Below are positions 8,418 to 16,172 of a DNA stretch of 64,000 bases, piece after piece (within the stretch, counting starts at the first letter, position 1; the number at the start of each line of letters is the position of its first letter). The stretch comes from Streptomyces sp. SAT1 (GTDB taxonomy: Bacteria > Actinomycetota > Actinomycetes > Streptomycetales > Streptomycetaceae): positions 5,993,001 through 6,057,000 of the forward strand of contig NZ_CP015849.1 of NCBI RefSeq assembly GCF_001654495.1. The letters run 5' to 3'. Position numbers and translations under genes: made by a program. The notes below the pieces were generated by a model. That model saw nothing but the letters and a program-made list of their open reading frames with translations, did no database searches and was not told the origin of the DNA.

Positions 8418-9884
8418 ATGACCCAGCAGTCTGTGGAGCCGAGGACCGCCGCCGAAGACGCGGGCGCGGGCAGCCGCGTCCCGGCGGGACGGTCCTGGCT
8501 CGACCGGTACTTCCACATCACCCGGCGGGGTTCCACGATCGCGCGTGAAGTGCGCGGCGGCGTCACCACCTTCATGGCGATGGCGTACATCCTGCTGCTC
8601 AACCCCGTCATCCTCTCCGGCAAGGACGTCGCCGGGGACACCCTGGGCCAGAAGGCCCTGATCACCGCGACGGCGCTCGGCGCGGCGTTCACCACGCTGC
8701 TCATGGGCTTCGTCGGCAAGGTGCCGCTCGCCCTGGCCGCCGGACTCTCGGTGTCCGGGGTGATCTCCACCCAGGTGGCGCCGAACATGACCTGGCCGCA
8801 GGCCATGGGCATGTGCGTGGCCTACGGCGTGGTCATCATGCTGCTGGTCGTCACCGGCCTGCGCGAGATGATCATGAACGCGATCCCGCTGCCGCTCAAG
8901 CACGGCATCACCATGGGCATCGGCCTGTTCATCGCCTTCATCGGACTGGTGAAGGCCGGATTCGTCGGCCGCAACCCGTCGCCCGGCGGCGGCCCCGTCG
9001 TCCTCGGACCCGGCGGTGAGCTGTCCGGCTGGCCGGTGCTGCTCTTCGCCGCCACCCTGCTGCTGATCTTCGCGCTCCAGGCCCGCAACATCCCCGGCGC
9101 CATCCTCATCGGCATCGTGGGCGGCACCGCCGTGGCGGCGGTCCTGAACGCGACCGGCGCCATCGACGCCAAGCAGTGGGTGAACGGCGCCCCCGAACTC
9201 CACGGCAGCCCCGTGTCCATGCCCGACTTCTCGCTCTTCGGGCACGTGTCCTTCAGCGGCTGGGGCGACGTCGGCGTCATGACGGTCACCGTGATCGTCT
9301 TCACGCTGGTCCTGGCCGGCTTCTTCGACGCGATGGCCACCATCATCGGCGTCGGCACCGAGGCGAACCTCGCCGACGACAAGGGCCGCATGCCCGGCCT
9401 GTCCAAGGCGCTGTTCATCGACGGCGCCGGCGGTGTGGTCGGCGGTGTCGCGGGCGGCTCGGGACAGTCCGTCTTCGTCGAGTCCGCCACCGGCGTGGGG
9501 GAGGGCGCCCGCACGGGCTTCTCCTCCGTGATCACCGGCCTCTTCTTCGCGGCCTGCCTCTTCTTCACCCCGATCACCGCGATCGTCCCCTCCGAGGTCG
9601 CCTCCGCCGCCCTCGTCGTCATCGGCGCGATGATGATGATGAACGCCCGGCACGTCGACTGGGGCGACCGCGCCACCGCGATCCCGGTCTTCCTGACCGT
9701 GGTCATCATGCCGTTCACGTACTCCATCACGCCCGGCGTCGCCGCCGGTGTGGTCTCGTACACGGTCATCAAGGTCGCCCAGGGCAAGGCCCGGGAGATC
9801 GGGGCCTTCATGTGGGTCCTGACGGCGGTCTTCCTCGTGTACTTCGCCCTCAACCCGATCGAGGGCTGGCTCGGCGTCCACTGA
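8418..9884 (+). CDS. NCS2-family purine permease (AzgA-like hypoxanthine/guanine type)
   Basis: A 488-residue integral membrane transporter of the nucleobase:cation symporter-2 superfamily, AzgA branch. It has about 12-14 hydrophobic segments. Motifs include VTTFMAMAYILLLNP at the first transmembrane region, GLFIAFIGLVKAG, and the conserved FFDAMATIIGVGTEA and GGSGQSVFVESATGVGEGARTG segments. It would import hypoxanthine, guanine or adenine with protons to feed the enzymes upstream. ATG at 8418 follows GGGAG by seven bases; an upstream TTG at 8403 is less likely. It sits between the dehydrogenase subunits and XdhC on the same strand. Confidence 0.88.
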   Translation: MTQQSVEPRTAAEDAGAGSRVPAGRSWLDRYFHITRRGSTIAREVRGGVTTFMAMAYILLLNPVILSGKDVAGDTLGQKALITATALGAAFTTLLMGFVGKVPLALAAGLSVSGVISTQVAPNMTWPQAMGMCVAYGVVIMLLVVTGLREMIMNAIPLPLKHGITMGIGLFIAFIGLVKAGFVGRNPSPGGGPVVLGPGGELSGWPVLLFAATLLLIFALQARNIPGAILIGIVGGTAVAAVLNATGAIDAKQWVNGAPELHGSPVSMPDFSLFGHVSFSGWGDVGVMTVTVIVFTLVLAGFFDAMATIIGVGTEANLADDKGRMPGLSKALFIDGAGGVVGGVAGGSGQSVFVESATGVGEGARTGFSSVITGLFFAACLFFTPITAIVPSEVASAALVVIGAMMMMNARHVDWGDRATAIPVFLTVVIMPFTYSITPGVAAGVVSYTVIKVAQGKAREIGAFMWVLTAVFLVYFALNPIEGWLGVH

Positions 9885-9929
9885 CCGAGCCCCGCGCCCT
9901 CCACCCGACCGCTGTAAGGAGAACGACAG

Positions 9930-11081
9930 ATGCTGGACATCGCCGAGGAGCTGGACCGGTGGGTCGAGCAGGGCCGTGACTTCGCCGTCGCCACCGTGGT
10001 GGCCGTCGGCGGCAGCGCCCCGCGCCAGCCCGGCGCCGCCCTCGCGGTGGACGCCGACGGCACCGCGATCGGCTCGGTCTCCGGCGGCTGTGTGGAGGGC
10101 GCGGTCTACGAGCTGTGCCGACAGGCCCTCCAGGACGGCGAGAGCGTCCTGGAGCGGTTCGGCTACAGCGACGAGGACGCCTTCGCCGTCGGGCTGACCT
10201 GCGGCGGAGTCATCGACATCCTGGTCACACCGGTACGGGCCGGCGACCCGGTCCGTCCGGTGCTCGCCGCCGCGCTGACCGCCGCCGCCCGGGGCCGGGC
10301 GGCTGCCCTCGCCCGGGTCGTGTCCGGACCGGCCGAACTGACGGGCCGCGCCCTGCTGGTGCACCCGGACGGCACCCACGAGGGCGGCTTCGGCGGCCAC
10401 CCCGAACTGGACCGCACGGCCGCCGCCGAGACGGCCGCCCTGCTCGACGCCGGCCGCACCGGCACCGTGGAGATCGGCGAACGGGGATCGCGCTGCGGCT
10501 CCCCGCTCACCCTCCTCGTCGAGTCCTCCGTACCGCCGCCCCGCATGATCGTCTTCGGCGCCATCGACTTCGCCTCCGCGCTGGTGCGGATCGGCCGCTT
10601 CCTCGGCTACCGCGTCACCGTCTGCGACGCCCGCCCCGTCTTCGCCACCCGCGCCCGCTTCCCGGAGGCCGACGAGATCGTCGTCGAGTGGCCCCACCGC
10701 TACCTGGCGGACACCCAGGTCGACGGCCGTACCGTGCTGTGCGTCCTCACCCACGACGCCAAGTTCGACGTACCCCTGCTGGAACTCGCCCTGCGGCTGC
10801 CGGTCGCCTACGTCGGCGCCATGGGCTCCCGGCGCACCCACCTGGACCGCAACGCGCGCCTGCGCGAGGTCGGCGTGAGCGAACTGGAACTCGCCCGCCT
10901 CAGGTCCCCCATCGGCCTCGACCTGGGCGCCCGCACCCCCGAGGAGACCGCGCTGTCCATCGCCGCCGAGATCGTGGCCGCCCGCCGCGGCGGCAGCGGC
11001 GTCTCCCTGACCGGCGCGCGCACCCCCATCCACCACGACCCGGCGACCCGGCCGGCGGCCCGCATCGGCTCGGTCGCCTAG
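9930..11081 (+). CDS. xdhC: XdhC/CoxI-family molybdenum cofactor maturation protein
   Basis: A 383-residue protein with an N-terminal XdhC/CoxI domain (VVAVGGSAPRQPGAALAV, SGGCVEGAVYELC, LTCGGVIDILV) and a C-terminal Rossmann domain (MIVFGAIDFASALVRIGRFLGYRVTV split over about 200-225, then HRYLADTQ). XdhC proteins bind and deliver sulfurated molybdenum cofactor to xanthine dehydrogenase apoenzyme. The start has a clear AAGGAGA site. It closes the xanthine dehydrogenase gene group; a hairpin follows five bases after the stop. Confidence 0.9.
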   Translation: MLDIAEELDRWVEQGRDFAVATVVAVGGSAPRQPGAALAVDADGTAIGSVSGGCVEGAVYELCRQALQDGESVLERFGYSDEDAFAVGLTCGGVIDILVTPVRAGDPVRPVLAAALTAAARGRAAALARVVSGPAELTGRALLVHPDGTHEGGFGGHPELDRTAAAETAALLDAGRTGTVEIGERGSRCGSPLTLLVESSVPPPRMIVFGAIDFASALVRIGRFLGYRVTVCDARPVFATRARFPEADEIVVEWPHRYLADTQVDGRTVLCVLTHDAKFDVPLLELALRLPVAYVGAMGSRRTHLDRNARLREVGVSELELARLRSPIGLDLGARTPEETALSIAAEIVAARRGGSGVSLTGARTPIHHDPATRPAARIGSVA

Positions 11082-11085
11082 GGGC

Positions 11086-11110
11086 TGCCCGGCCGGGCCG
11101 GGGCCGGGCA
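11086..11110 (+). terminator. GC hairpin terminator after xdhC
   Basis: TGCCCGGCC at 11086-11094 pairs with GGCCGGGCA at 11102-11110 around a 7-base loop. There is no T-tract, as is usual in Streptomyces. It lies between xdhC and a convergent small gene and could serve both. Confidence 0.6.
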
Positions 11111-11129
11111 CGCTCCCGGCGGCGGGACC

Positions 11130-11282
11130 TCAGCGATGGGCCAGCCAGGCGATGCCGGAACCGGTCGCCGCCGTCAGCAGCGTGAGCAGCCACGGCGGGA
11201 ACCGCTGGACGGTCACATGCAGCCCGCCGCAGCGGAGTTCGAATTGCGGCGCGCTCTTGCGGCGCTCCTGGACCTGAGTCAT
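11130..11282 (-). CDS. Small membrane-associated protein (50 aa), function unknown
   Basis: The reverse strand encodes 50 residues from ATG at 11282, beginning MTQVQERRKSAPQFELRCGG and ending with one hydrophobic segment, PPWLLTLLTAATGSGIAWLA, followed by HR. The charged N-terminus with the phrase GGLHVTVQRFP and a single C-terminal helix recall a family of tiny Streptomyces proteins that I know only as hypothetical. It probably sits in the cytoplasmic membrane. No good ribosome site is visible. It is convergent with xdhC. Confidence 0.6.
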   Translation of the reverse strand: MTQVQERRKSAPQFELRCGGLHVTVQRFPPWLLTLLTAATGSGIAWLAHR

Positions 11283-11524
11283 GACACCAGTGCAGCACAC
11301 CGGGCCGGGCCTGGAACGCGGCCGATCCGGTGGCGTCCGGCGACCGCTCCCGCAGGGCGCGGCGGCATACCTCTCTTCCGCGCGCGAGAGTGACGGGAGT
11401 CAGAACTCTCACCTCACTTCCCCGTACCGGTTCCGGTCAGAAAACTGGCCGGATACCGGCGGATCGCGGGCGTGCGCCACCCGGCGCGGTCCGGTGCCGT
11501 CCGGCGCTGTCCGGCGCTGTCCGG

Positions 11525-11809
11525 TCAGGAGGAACCGGCGTCCGCGCCCCCGCGCCGCCATGTCGGGCGGAAGCAGAGGATCTCCGCGGTGGCCGCGCCG
11601 CTGGTGACGAAGGGGTCCGCGGCGACGGCGGCCTCGACCGCCTCGCGCGGGCCCTCGGCCAGGACCACCCCGCCCCGGCGCGGCTCCAGCGGCCCGGCGA
11701 CCTGGGCCAGGCCCTGTGCGAACACCCCCTCGGGGTGGGTGTAGTGGGCCTCCTTGAGGGAGTCGACGGTCTCCAGCGGGGCCTGGTAACGGAACACGAT
11801 GACGTACAT
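11525..11809 (-). CDS. YciI-family protein
   Basis: A 94-residue single-domain protein of the YCII/dimeric alpha-beta barrel class, starting MYVIVFRYQAPLETVDSLK and containing HYTHPEGVFAQGLAQVAGP, then VVLAEGPREAVEAAVAADPFV. Family members are small ferredoxin-fold dimers with a conserved His/Asp pair but poorly defined chemistry. GTGGAGCC places a ribosome site directly before ATG at 11809; an upstream start at 11827 is less likely. It diverges from the LysR gene across 71 bp containing a 16-bp palindrome, so LysR may control it. Confidence 0.8.
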   Translation of the reverse strand: MYVIVFRYQAPLETVDSLKEAHYTHPEGVFAQGLAQVAGPLEPRRGGVVLAEGPREAVEAAVAADPFVTSGAATAEILCFRPTWRRGGADAGSS

Positions 11810-11866
11810 GGCTCCACTCAAGGGCACGCGGACCGCCCCGCACCAGGACCGGTCACCCGGGCAGCC

Positions 11867-11882
11867 ATAGGCTAGAGCCTAT
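11867..11882. promoter_or_regulatory. 16-bp palindrome overlapping the lysR start codon
   Basis: ATAGGCT-AG-AGCCTAT is a perfect inverted repeat that ends inside the ATG of the LysR gene (11881). It lies 58 bp upstream of the divergent YciI start. The position suits autorepression by LysR plus control of yciI; that is inferred. The spacing does not fit the classical T-N11-A motif exactly. Confidence 0.5.
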
Positions 11883-12777
11883 GGATGAGCCGGAGGAGAT
11901 CCCCGAACTGGAGCTGCGCCCGCTGCGGTACTTCGCCGCCGTCGCCGAGGCGGGCACCGTCACGGAGGCCGCGCGGCGGCTGCGGATCGCCCAGCCCAGC
12001 CTGAGCCAGCAGATCAAGCAGCTCGAACGGCGCGTGGGCGCACCGCTGTTCCGGCGGCTGCCCCGGGGCATGGAGCTCACCGAGGCGGGCCGGCTGCTGC
12101 TGGCCGGGGTCCGCCGGGCGCTGGACGCGCTGGGCTCCTCGGTCGCCGCGGCCCGCGCCGTCCCGGTGACCGCGGCGCTCGGCGTCTGCCGGGGCGTACC
12201 GGGGGAGGTGCTGCGCCGCGCCGAGCGGATCCTGACCGGTGCCCGGCCGCTGCGGCTGGTCCACGAACAGGCCGACTCCGCCCGCCAAGGCGAACTGCTG
12301 CGCACCGGAGCCCTGGCCTACGGCATCCTGCGCGCACCGGTGGACGACACGGCGGGCCTCCAGCTGCGCACCCTCGCCGACGAGCCCCTCGGCGTGCTGC
12401 TGGGCCACCGCCATCCGCTGGCCGGACACACCGAGCTGACCTGGGACGACCTGGCGGGGCAACGGCTGCTGTGGTTCCCCGGGCGGCGGGCCCCGGGCTA
12501 TGCCTCGGCCGTCCGTGAACGGCTCGCGCGGCACGGCTGGCACCCCGGTGTCCTCGTCGAGGACACCGGCAGCCACGGTCTGTTCCGGCACGCGCTGCTC
12601 GGCCACGACGACGTGGTCGCCCTGCGCACCCGCGCCGGTTCCGCCACCGACACCGACCTCGTCTGGCGCCCGGTCGGCCCCGAACCGCCCCGGGAGCGGC
12701 TGCTCCTGGCGACCGCCGCCCGCGGACCGTGGGCGCCGCTGCCGGAGCGGGCGGAAGCGGTGGACGGGCGGCCCTAG
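11881..12777 (+). CDS. LysR-family transcriptional regulator
   Basis: A 298-residue LysR-type regulator. The N-terminal winged helix-turn-helix covers about residues 12-70 (LRYFAAVAEAGTVTEAARRL, then QPSLSQQIKQLERRVGAPLF), and a periplasmic-binding-protein-like effector domain covers about 95-290. LysR proteins bind as tetramers at divergent promoters and usually regulate the neighbouring gene, here the YciI-like gene. The ATG lies inside a perfect palindrome, so the transcript must be nearly leaderless or begin very close to the start. The effector is unknown. Confidence 0.88.
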   Translation: MDEPEEIPELELRPLRYFAAVAEAGTVTEAARRLRIAQPSLSQQIKQLERRVGAPLFRRLPRGMELTEAGRLLLAGVRRALDALGSSVAAARAVPVTAALGVCRGVPGEVLRRAERILTGARPLRLVHEQADSARQGELLRTGALAYGILRAPVDDTAGLQLRTLADEPLGVLLGHRHPLAGHTELTWDDLAGQRLLWFPGRRAPGYASAVRERLARHGWHPGVLVEDTGSHGLFRHALLGHDDVVALRTRAGSATDTDLVWRPVGPEPPRERLLLATAARGPWAPLPERAEAVDGRP

Positions 12778-12797
12778 CGCCCGGACGACCGGCGGGT

Positions 12798-13238
12798 TCA
12801 GGGACGGCGCAGCAGCCTGTCCACCGCCCGGCCGAACATCGCCCGCGCCGCGCGGTCCAGCAGCGGATCGAAGAGGGCGGGCAGGAACCGCACCCGCAGC
12901 TCCTCCCGCCAGCGCACCCGCGTACGGCCGCCGGAGTCCTGCCGCACCTCGATCTCCGCCCGGCCGAGGATCACCCGGCCCCGCTTCTCCAGCCGGCACA
13001 GGCCCGGCTCACCACCGGCGGGCGGGCGCCAGAGGGTGACCTCCATGGGGTCGTCGAAGCCCAGCGGGCCGAGGCCGGTCCGGGCCACGAAGCGGGTGCC
13101 CTCGCCGGTGGGCGCCGGGGTGAGCACGGTGACGCGGGTCAGCGGGACCGCGCCGCCGTGCCGCGGCCACTCGGTGAGCCGCCGCCAGGTCTCGTCCGGG
13201 GCCAGCGACGGCGTGCGTTCCAGGCAGAAGGTGACCAC
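12798..13238 (-). CDS. SRPBCC (START-like) family protein
   Basis: A 146-residue protein beginning MVTFCLERTPSLAPDETWRR, with the helix-grip pattern of the polyketide cyclase/SRPBCC superfamily: LTPAPTGEGTRFVARTGLGP, VILGRAEIEV, RVRWREELRVRFLPALFDPLL. The fold makes a hydrophobic ligand pocket; the ligand is not predictable here. GTG at 13238 is chosen because it begins the conserved first strand and leaves a short divergent gap to the acetyltransferase. A longer upstream reading would overlap that gene. The ribosome site is weak. It is convergent with lysR, 20 bp apart. Confidence 0.75.
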   Translation of the reverse strand: MVTFCLERTPSLAPDETWRRLTEWPRHGGAVPLTRVTVLTPAPTGEGTRFVARTGLGPLGFDDPMEVTLWRPPAGGEPGLCRLEKRGRVILGRAEIEVRQDSGGRTRVRWREELRVRFLPALFDPLLDRAARAMFGRAVDRLLRRP

Positions 13239-13316
13239 GGCACGATCGTAGACAGCCGCGGCCCCGCGGCCACCCGACCGCGGCCGGGCCACCCGGGGCG
13301 GCCGTATGCTGCGCCC

Positions 13317-13838
13317 ATGCTGACACTGGAGCGGCTGCGCCCCGACCACGCCGACGCGCTCCTCGCCTTCGAGCGGGAGAACCGGCGCTGGTTCACCCGG
13401 ACGATCTCGGACCGCGGGGACGCGTACTTCGCCGGGTTCGCCGGTGTGCACCGGGCCCGGCTCGCCGAACAGGACGCCGGGGTCTGCCACTTCCATCTGG
13501 TCCTGGACATCGAGGGCACGATCCTCGGCCGGGTGAACCTCGTCGACGTCGCCGACGGCCGTGCCGAACTGGGCTACCGCGTCGGCGAGCGGGCCGCCGG
13601 ACGGGGTGTCGCGACGGCGGCCGTACGGGAGGTGTGCCGGCTGGCCGCCACCGCGTACGGGCTGCGGGAACTGACCGCGGTCACCACGCTGGACAACCCG
13701 GCGTCCAGGACCGTGCTCGCCCGCAACGGCTTCGCCGAGACGGGCGAGGTGAGCATCACCGGACGGCCGGGGCTGCGGTTCCTGCGCGTGCTCGACGCCC
13801 GCGACGCGCCCTGGCCCGATCCGGACGAAGGACGCTAG
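13317..13838 (+). CDS. GNAT-family N-acetyltransferase (RimJ/RimL-like)
   Basis: A 173-residue GNAT protein, MLTLERLRPDHADALLAFE at the start. The acetyl-CoA-binding region is GYRVGERAAGRGVATAAV (about residues 85-102), followed by LTAVTTLDNPASRTVLARNGF, typical of the RimJ/RimL ribosomal-protein or small-molecule acetylators. The acceptor is unknown. The stop codon TAG (13836-13838) is formed by the tip of the MITE-like repeat that begins here, so the original 3' end of the gene may have been replaced. Confidence 0.82.
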   Translation: MLTLERLRPDHADALLAFERENRRWFTRTISDRGDAYFAGFAGVHRARLAEQDAGVCHFHLVLDIEGTILGRVNLVDVADGRAELGYRVGERAAGRGVATAAVREVCRLAATAYGLRELTAVTTLDNPASRTVLARNGFAETGEVSITGRPGLRFLRVLDARDAPWPDPDEGR

Positions 13839-14045
13839 GGCCTGTCGTCACATTCCCGTCGTCCGCCCGGAGGGCGGGCTTCGCGGCGTCAGGTGCGTGC
13901 TCTCGGCGTGGCGGGTCCTGACCCGCGTACTGGACGTACTCGGGTCTGGGCCCGGTGCGGCGAGTGGGGGTCCCCCCCTGCTCGAAGAGCTTGGGGGAGC
14001 GTGCATGGCGTCGCGGGGCAGGCGGGAATGTGACGACAGGCCCTA
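13836..14045. mobile_element. MITE-like element with 23-bp perfect terminal inverted repeats
   Basis: The left end, starting TAGGGCCTGTCGTCACATTC at 13836-13858, is the exact reverse complement of the right end at 14023-14045. The element is about 210 bp and contains no coding region. The terminal TA on each side is consistent with a 2-bp TA target duplication. Internally it holds further inverted words (GGGGGTCCCCCC, and AGCTTGGGGGAGC pairing with GCTC). The left tip supplies the TAG stop of the acetyltransferase and the right tip supplies the TAG stop of the convergent deacetylase. It is probably mobilised in trans; no transposase is present. Confidence 0.75.
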
Positions 14046-14849
14046 AGGGCGGTACACCTTGCCCGGCACCGGCTTGCCCGGGGCCAGGAGCTGGGGCACG
14101 GTGACGAACACGTACCCGCGCTCCTTCAGCGCGTCGATGATGCCGGGGACGGCGGGCACCGTGCCCTTGTAGATGTCGTGCAGCAGGATGATCCCGTCAC
14201 GGGAGGACTGGTCGAGGACCCGCTTCTTGATCAGCTCGGAGTCGGTCGTCGTGTAGTCCTTCGCGGTCACGCTCCACAGGACCTCCGACATGCCCATCTC
14301 CTTGGAGATCCGCTGCACGGTGTCGTTGGTCCGGCCCTGCGGCGGGCGCATCAGGGTGGGCTTGTGCCCGATGAGGCGTTCGATCGCGTCGTTGGGCCGC
14401 TTCAGCTCGTCGCGTATCTTCGCCTCGGATATCTCGGTGAGGATCTCGTGGTCCCAGGTGTGGCTGGCCACCTCGTGGCCCTCGGCCGCCATCCGCTTGA
14501 CCAGTTCCGGGTACGTGTCGATGTGCCGCGCCCCGAGCAGGAAGAAGGTGGCGGGCACCTTCTTCTCCTTCAGGATGTCGAGCAGCCGCGCGGAGTTCTC
14601 GCTCGGACCGGCGTCGAAGGTCAGCGCGATGCACTTGGCCTGGCGGCAGTCCACCGAGCCGAACCGGCCCGGCGCGCCGTCCGCCGCCTGGGTCCTGGCC
14701 GTGCTCGGACTGGTCGCGTCCACTGTGGTGCAGCCGCTCAGCGCGAGCGTCAGGCCGGCCGCGGCGGCGAGTGCGGCGATCACGCGGGACCTCGTCCCCG
14801 TTTTCCCGGTTCTCCCGTTCGTGCAGGTCTTCTTGGTCAAGGAAGGCAT
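14043..14849 (-). CDS. Polysaccharide deacetylase lipoprotein (NodB-homology domain)
   Basis: A 268-residue exported lipoprotein. The signal segment ends in the lipobox LALSGC (Cys at about 40). A NodB deacetylase domain follows at about residues 70-255. Motifs are CIALTFDAGPSENS (motif 1), SHTWDHE (motif 2, metal-binding His pair), MRPPQGRTND (motif 3) and IILLHDIYKG (motif 5). The usual second Asp of motif 1 (TFDDGP) is Ala here, a variant I also know from other actinobacterial members. It probably deacetylates cell-wall or capsular sugars outside the membrane. Upstream, GCTATA...TATAGC at 14870-14890 may be its promoter or operator. Its TAG stop lies in the MITE tip. Confidence 0.88.
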   Translation of the reverse strand: MPSLTKKTCTNGRTGKTGTRSRVIAALAAAAGLTLALSGCTTVDATSPSTARTQAADGAPGRFGSVDCRQAKCIALTFDAGPSENSARLLDILKEKKVPATFFLLGARHIDTYPELVKRMAAEGHEVASHTWDHEILTEISEAKIRDELKRPNDAIERLIGHKPTLMRPPQGRTNDTVQRISKEMGMSEVLWSVTAKDYTTTDSELIKKRVLDQSSRDGIILLHDIYKGTVPAVPGIIDALKERGYVFVTVPQLLAPGKPVPGKVYRP

Positions 14850-15035
14850 GCCGGGGACTCTACAGAGACGCTATAGACGCAGTGTATAGCGGGGTCGAAT
14901 AGCTGAACGTCGTACATGTGATCTGCCGGGAACGTGGCGATGTGTGCCGTTCCGTCACCGGGTTACTCAAGCCGACACATGACGCCGGCGCATGGGCGGC
15001 GGCGAGAAGTGAGAGGCGAGAGGGAGGAGAGCCCT

Positions 15036-15998
15036 GTGAGCGGACGCATCTGGCGCCGGGCCCTGGTGACCGGCGGGGCCGGTTTCGTCGGATCCCATCT
15101 GTGCGCGCGGCTGCTCGACGCCGGCACCGGCGTCGTCTGCCTGGACAACCTGGCCACCGGCAGCCTCGCCAACGTGGCCGAGCTGGAACGGCGCCCCGGC
15201 TTCCGCTTCGTGCGCGCCGACGCCACCGACCCCGGCGCCCTGCGCGCGCTGCCCGGCACCTTCGACCTGGTCCTGCACTTCGCCTGCCCGGCCTCGCCCG
15301 CCGACTATCTGCGGCTGCCCCTGGAGACCCTGGACGTCGGCAGCACCGGCACCCGCAACGCCCTGGAACGCGCCCGCGCCGACGGCGCCCGCTTCCTGCT
15401 CGCCTCCACCTCCGAGGTCTACGGGGACCCGCTGGAGCACCCGCAGCGCGAGACCTACTGGGGCAACGTCAACCCGGTCGGCCCGCGCAGCGTCTACGAC
15501 GAGTCCAAGCGCTTCGCCGAGGCGCTGGTCACCGCGGACCGCCAGGTCCACGGCACCGACGCCGCCATCGTGCGCATCTTCAACACCTACGGCCCCCGGA
15601 TGCGCACCGGCGACGGCCGCGCCGTGCCCACCTTCATCGCCCAGGCCCTGGACGGCGCCCCCCTCACCGTGGCGGGCGACGGCGGCCAGACCCGGTCGCT
15701 GTGCTACGTCGACGACACCGTCCGCGGCGTCCTCGCCCTGGCCGCGGCCGACGAGACCGGCCCGGTCAACATCGGCGGCGCCGACGAGATCACCGTGCTG
15801 GAGCTGGCCCGCCGGATCGTGGAGCTGACCGGCTCCGCCTCCCGCATCAGGTTCGTCGACCGGCCCGTGGACGACCCCGGCCGCCGCCGCCCCGACACCC
15901 GGCTCGCCCGGGAACGGCTCGGCTGGCGGCCCCGCGTGCCCTGGGCCGAGGGCCTGGAACGCACCATCGGCTGGTTCGCGCAGTCGGTCGCGGCCTGA
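15036..15998 (+). CDS. NAD-dependent epimerase/dehydratase, UDP-glucuronate decarboxylase (UDP-xylose synthase)-like
   Basis: A 320-residue extended short-chain reductase with TGGAGFVGSHL (residues 12-22) for NAD and YDESK (Tyr154, Lys158) as catalytic pair. The words HFACPASPADYLRLP, STSEVYGDPLEHPQ and YWGNVNPVGPRSVYDESKR are typical of UDP-xylose synthases, which decarboxylate UDP-glucuronate. GTG at 15036 follows GGGAGGAG; the longer reading to 14934 lacks a site. It opens the glycan operon, although a hairpin stands between it and the carbamoyltransferase. An ADP-heptose epimerase role is conceivable but less supported. Confidence 0.85.
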   Translation: MSGRIWRRALVTGGAGFVGSHLCARLLDAGTGVVCLDNLATGSLANVAELERRPGFRFVRADATDPGALRALPGTFDLVLHFACPASPADYLRLPLETLDVGSTGTRNALERARADGARFLLASTSEVYGDPLEHPQRETYWGNVNPVGPRSVYDESKRFAEALVTADRQVHGTDAAIVRIFNTYGPRMRTGDGRAVPTFIAQALDGAPLTVAGDGGQTRSLCYVDDTVRGVLALAAADETGPVNIGGADEITVLELARRIVELTGSASRIRFVDRPVDDPGRRRPDTRLARERLGWRPRVPWAEGLERTIGWFAQSVAA

Positions 15999-16014
15999 AC
16001 CCGCCCCCGGCGGC

Positions 16015-16035
16015 CCGCTCACGCAGCGTGAGCGG
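16015..16035 (+). terminator. Perfect 10-bp hairpin after the SDR gene
   Basis: CCGCTCACGC at 16015-16024 pairs with GCGTGAGCGG at 16026-16035 with a single A between the arms. It begins 17 bp after the SDR stop and has no T-tract. It could terminate or attenuate transcription before the downstream glycan operon. Confidence 0.5.
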
Positions 16036-16172
16036 AGCCGTACGGTGCCGAGTCGTCTTCAGGTGTTTGAGACAGCTGAGGCGCGGCACTCAGAAGCCCG
16101 GAATGTTCAAGAAGTTCCAGTAGGTCCGACCGGCCCCGCAGGACCCCGCCGCAACGGGACGGAGCCCACCCC

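Noticed and set aside
15036..15998. ADP-heptose 6-epimerase (HldD) as the identity of the first SDR
   Set aside because: The HFACPASPADY and YWGNVNPVGPRS words are those of UDP-xylose synthases, not HldD.
16103..16123. Mini reading frame MFKKFQ before the carbamoyltransferase
   Set aside because: Only six codons with a weak ribosome site. It could be a leader peptide, but nothing in the sequence supports attenuation beyond the hairpin further upstream.
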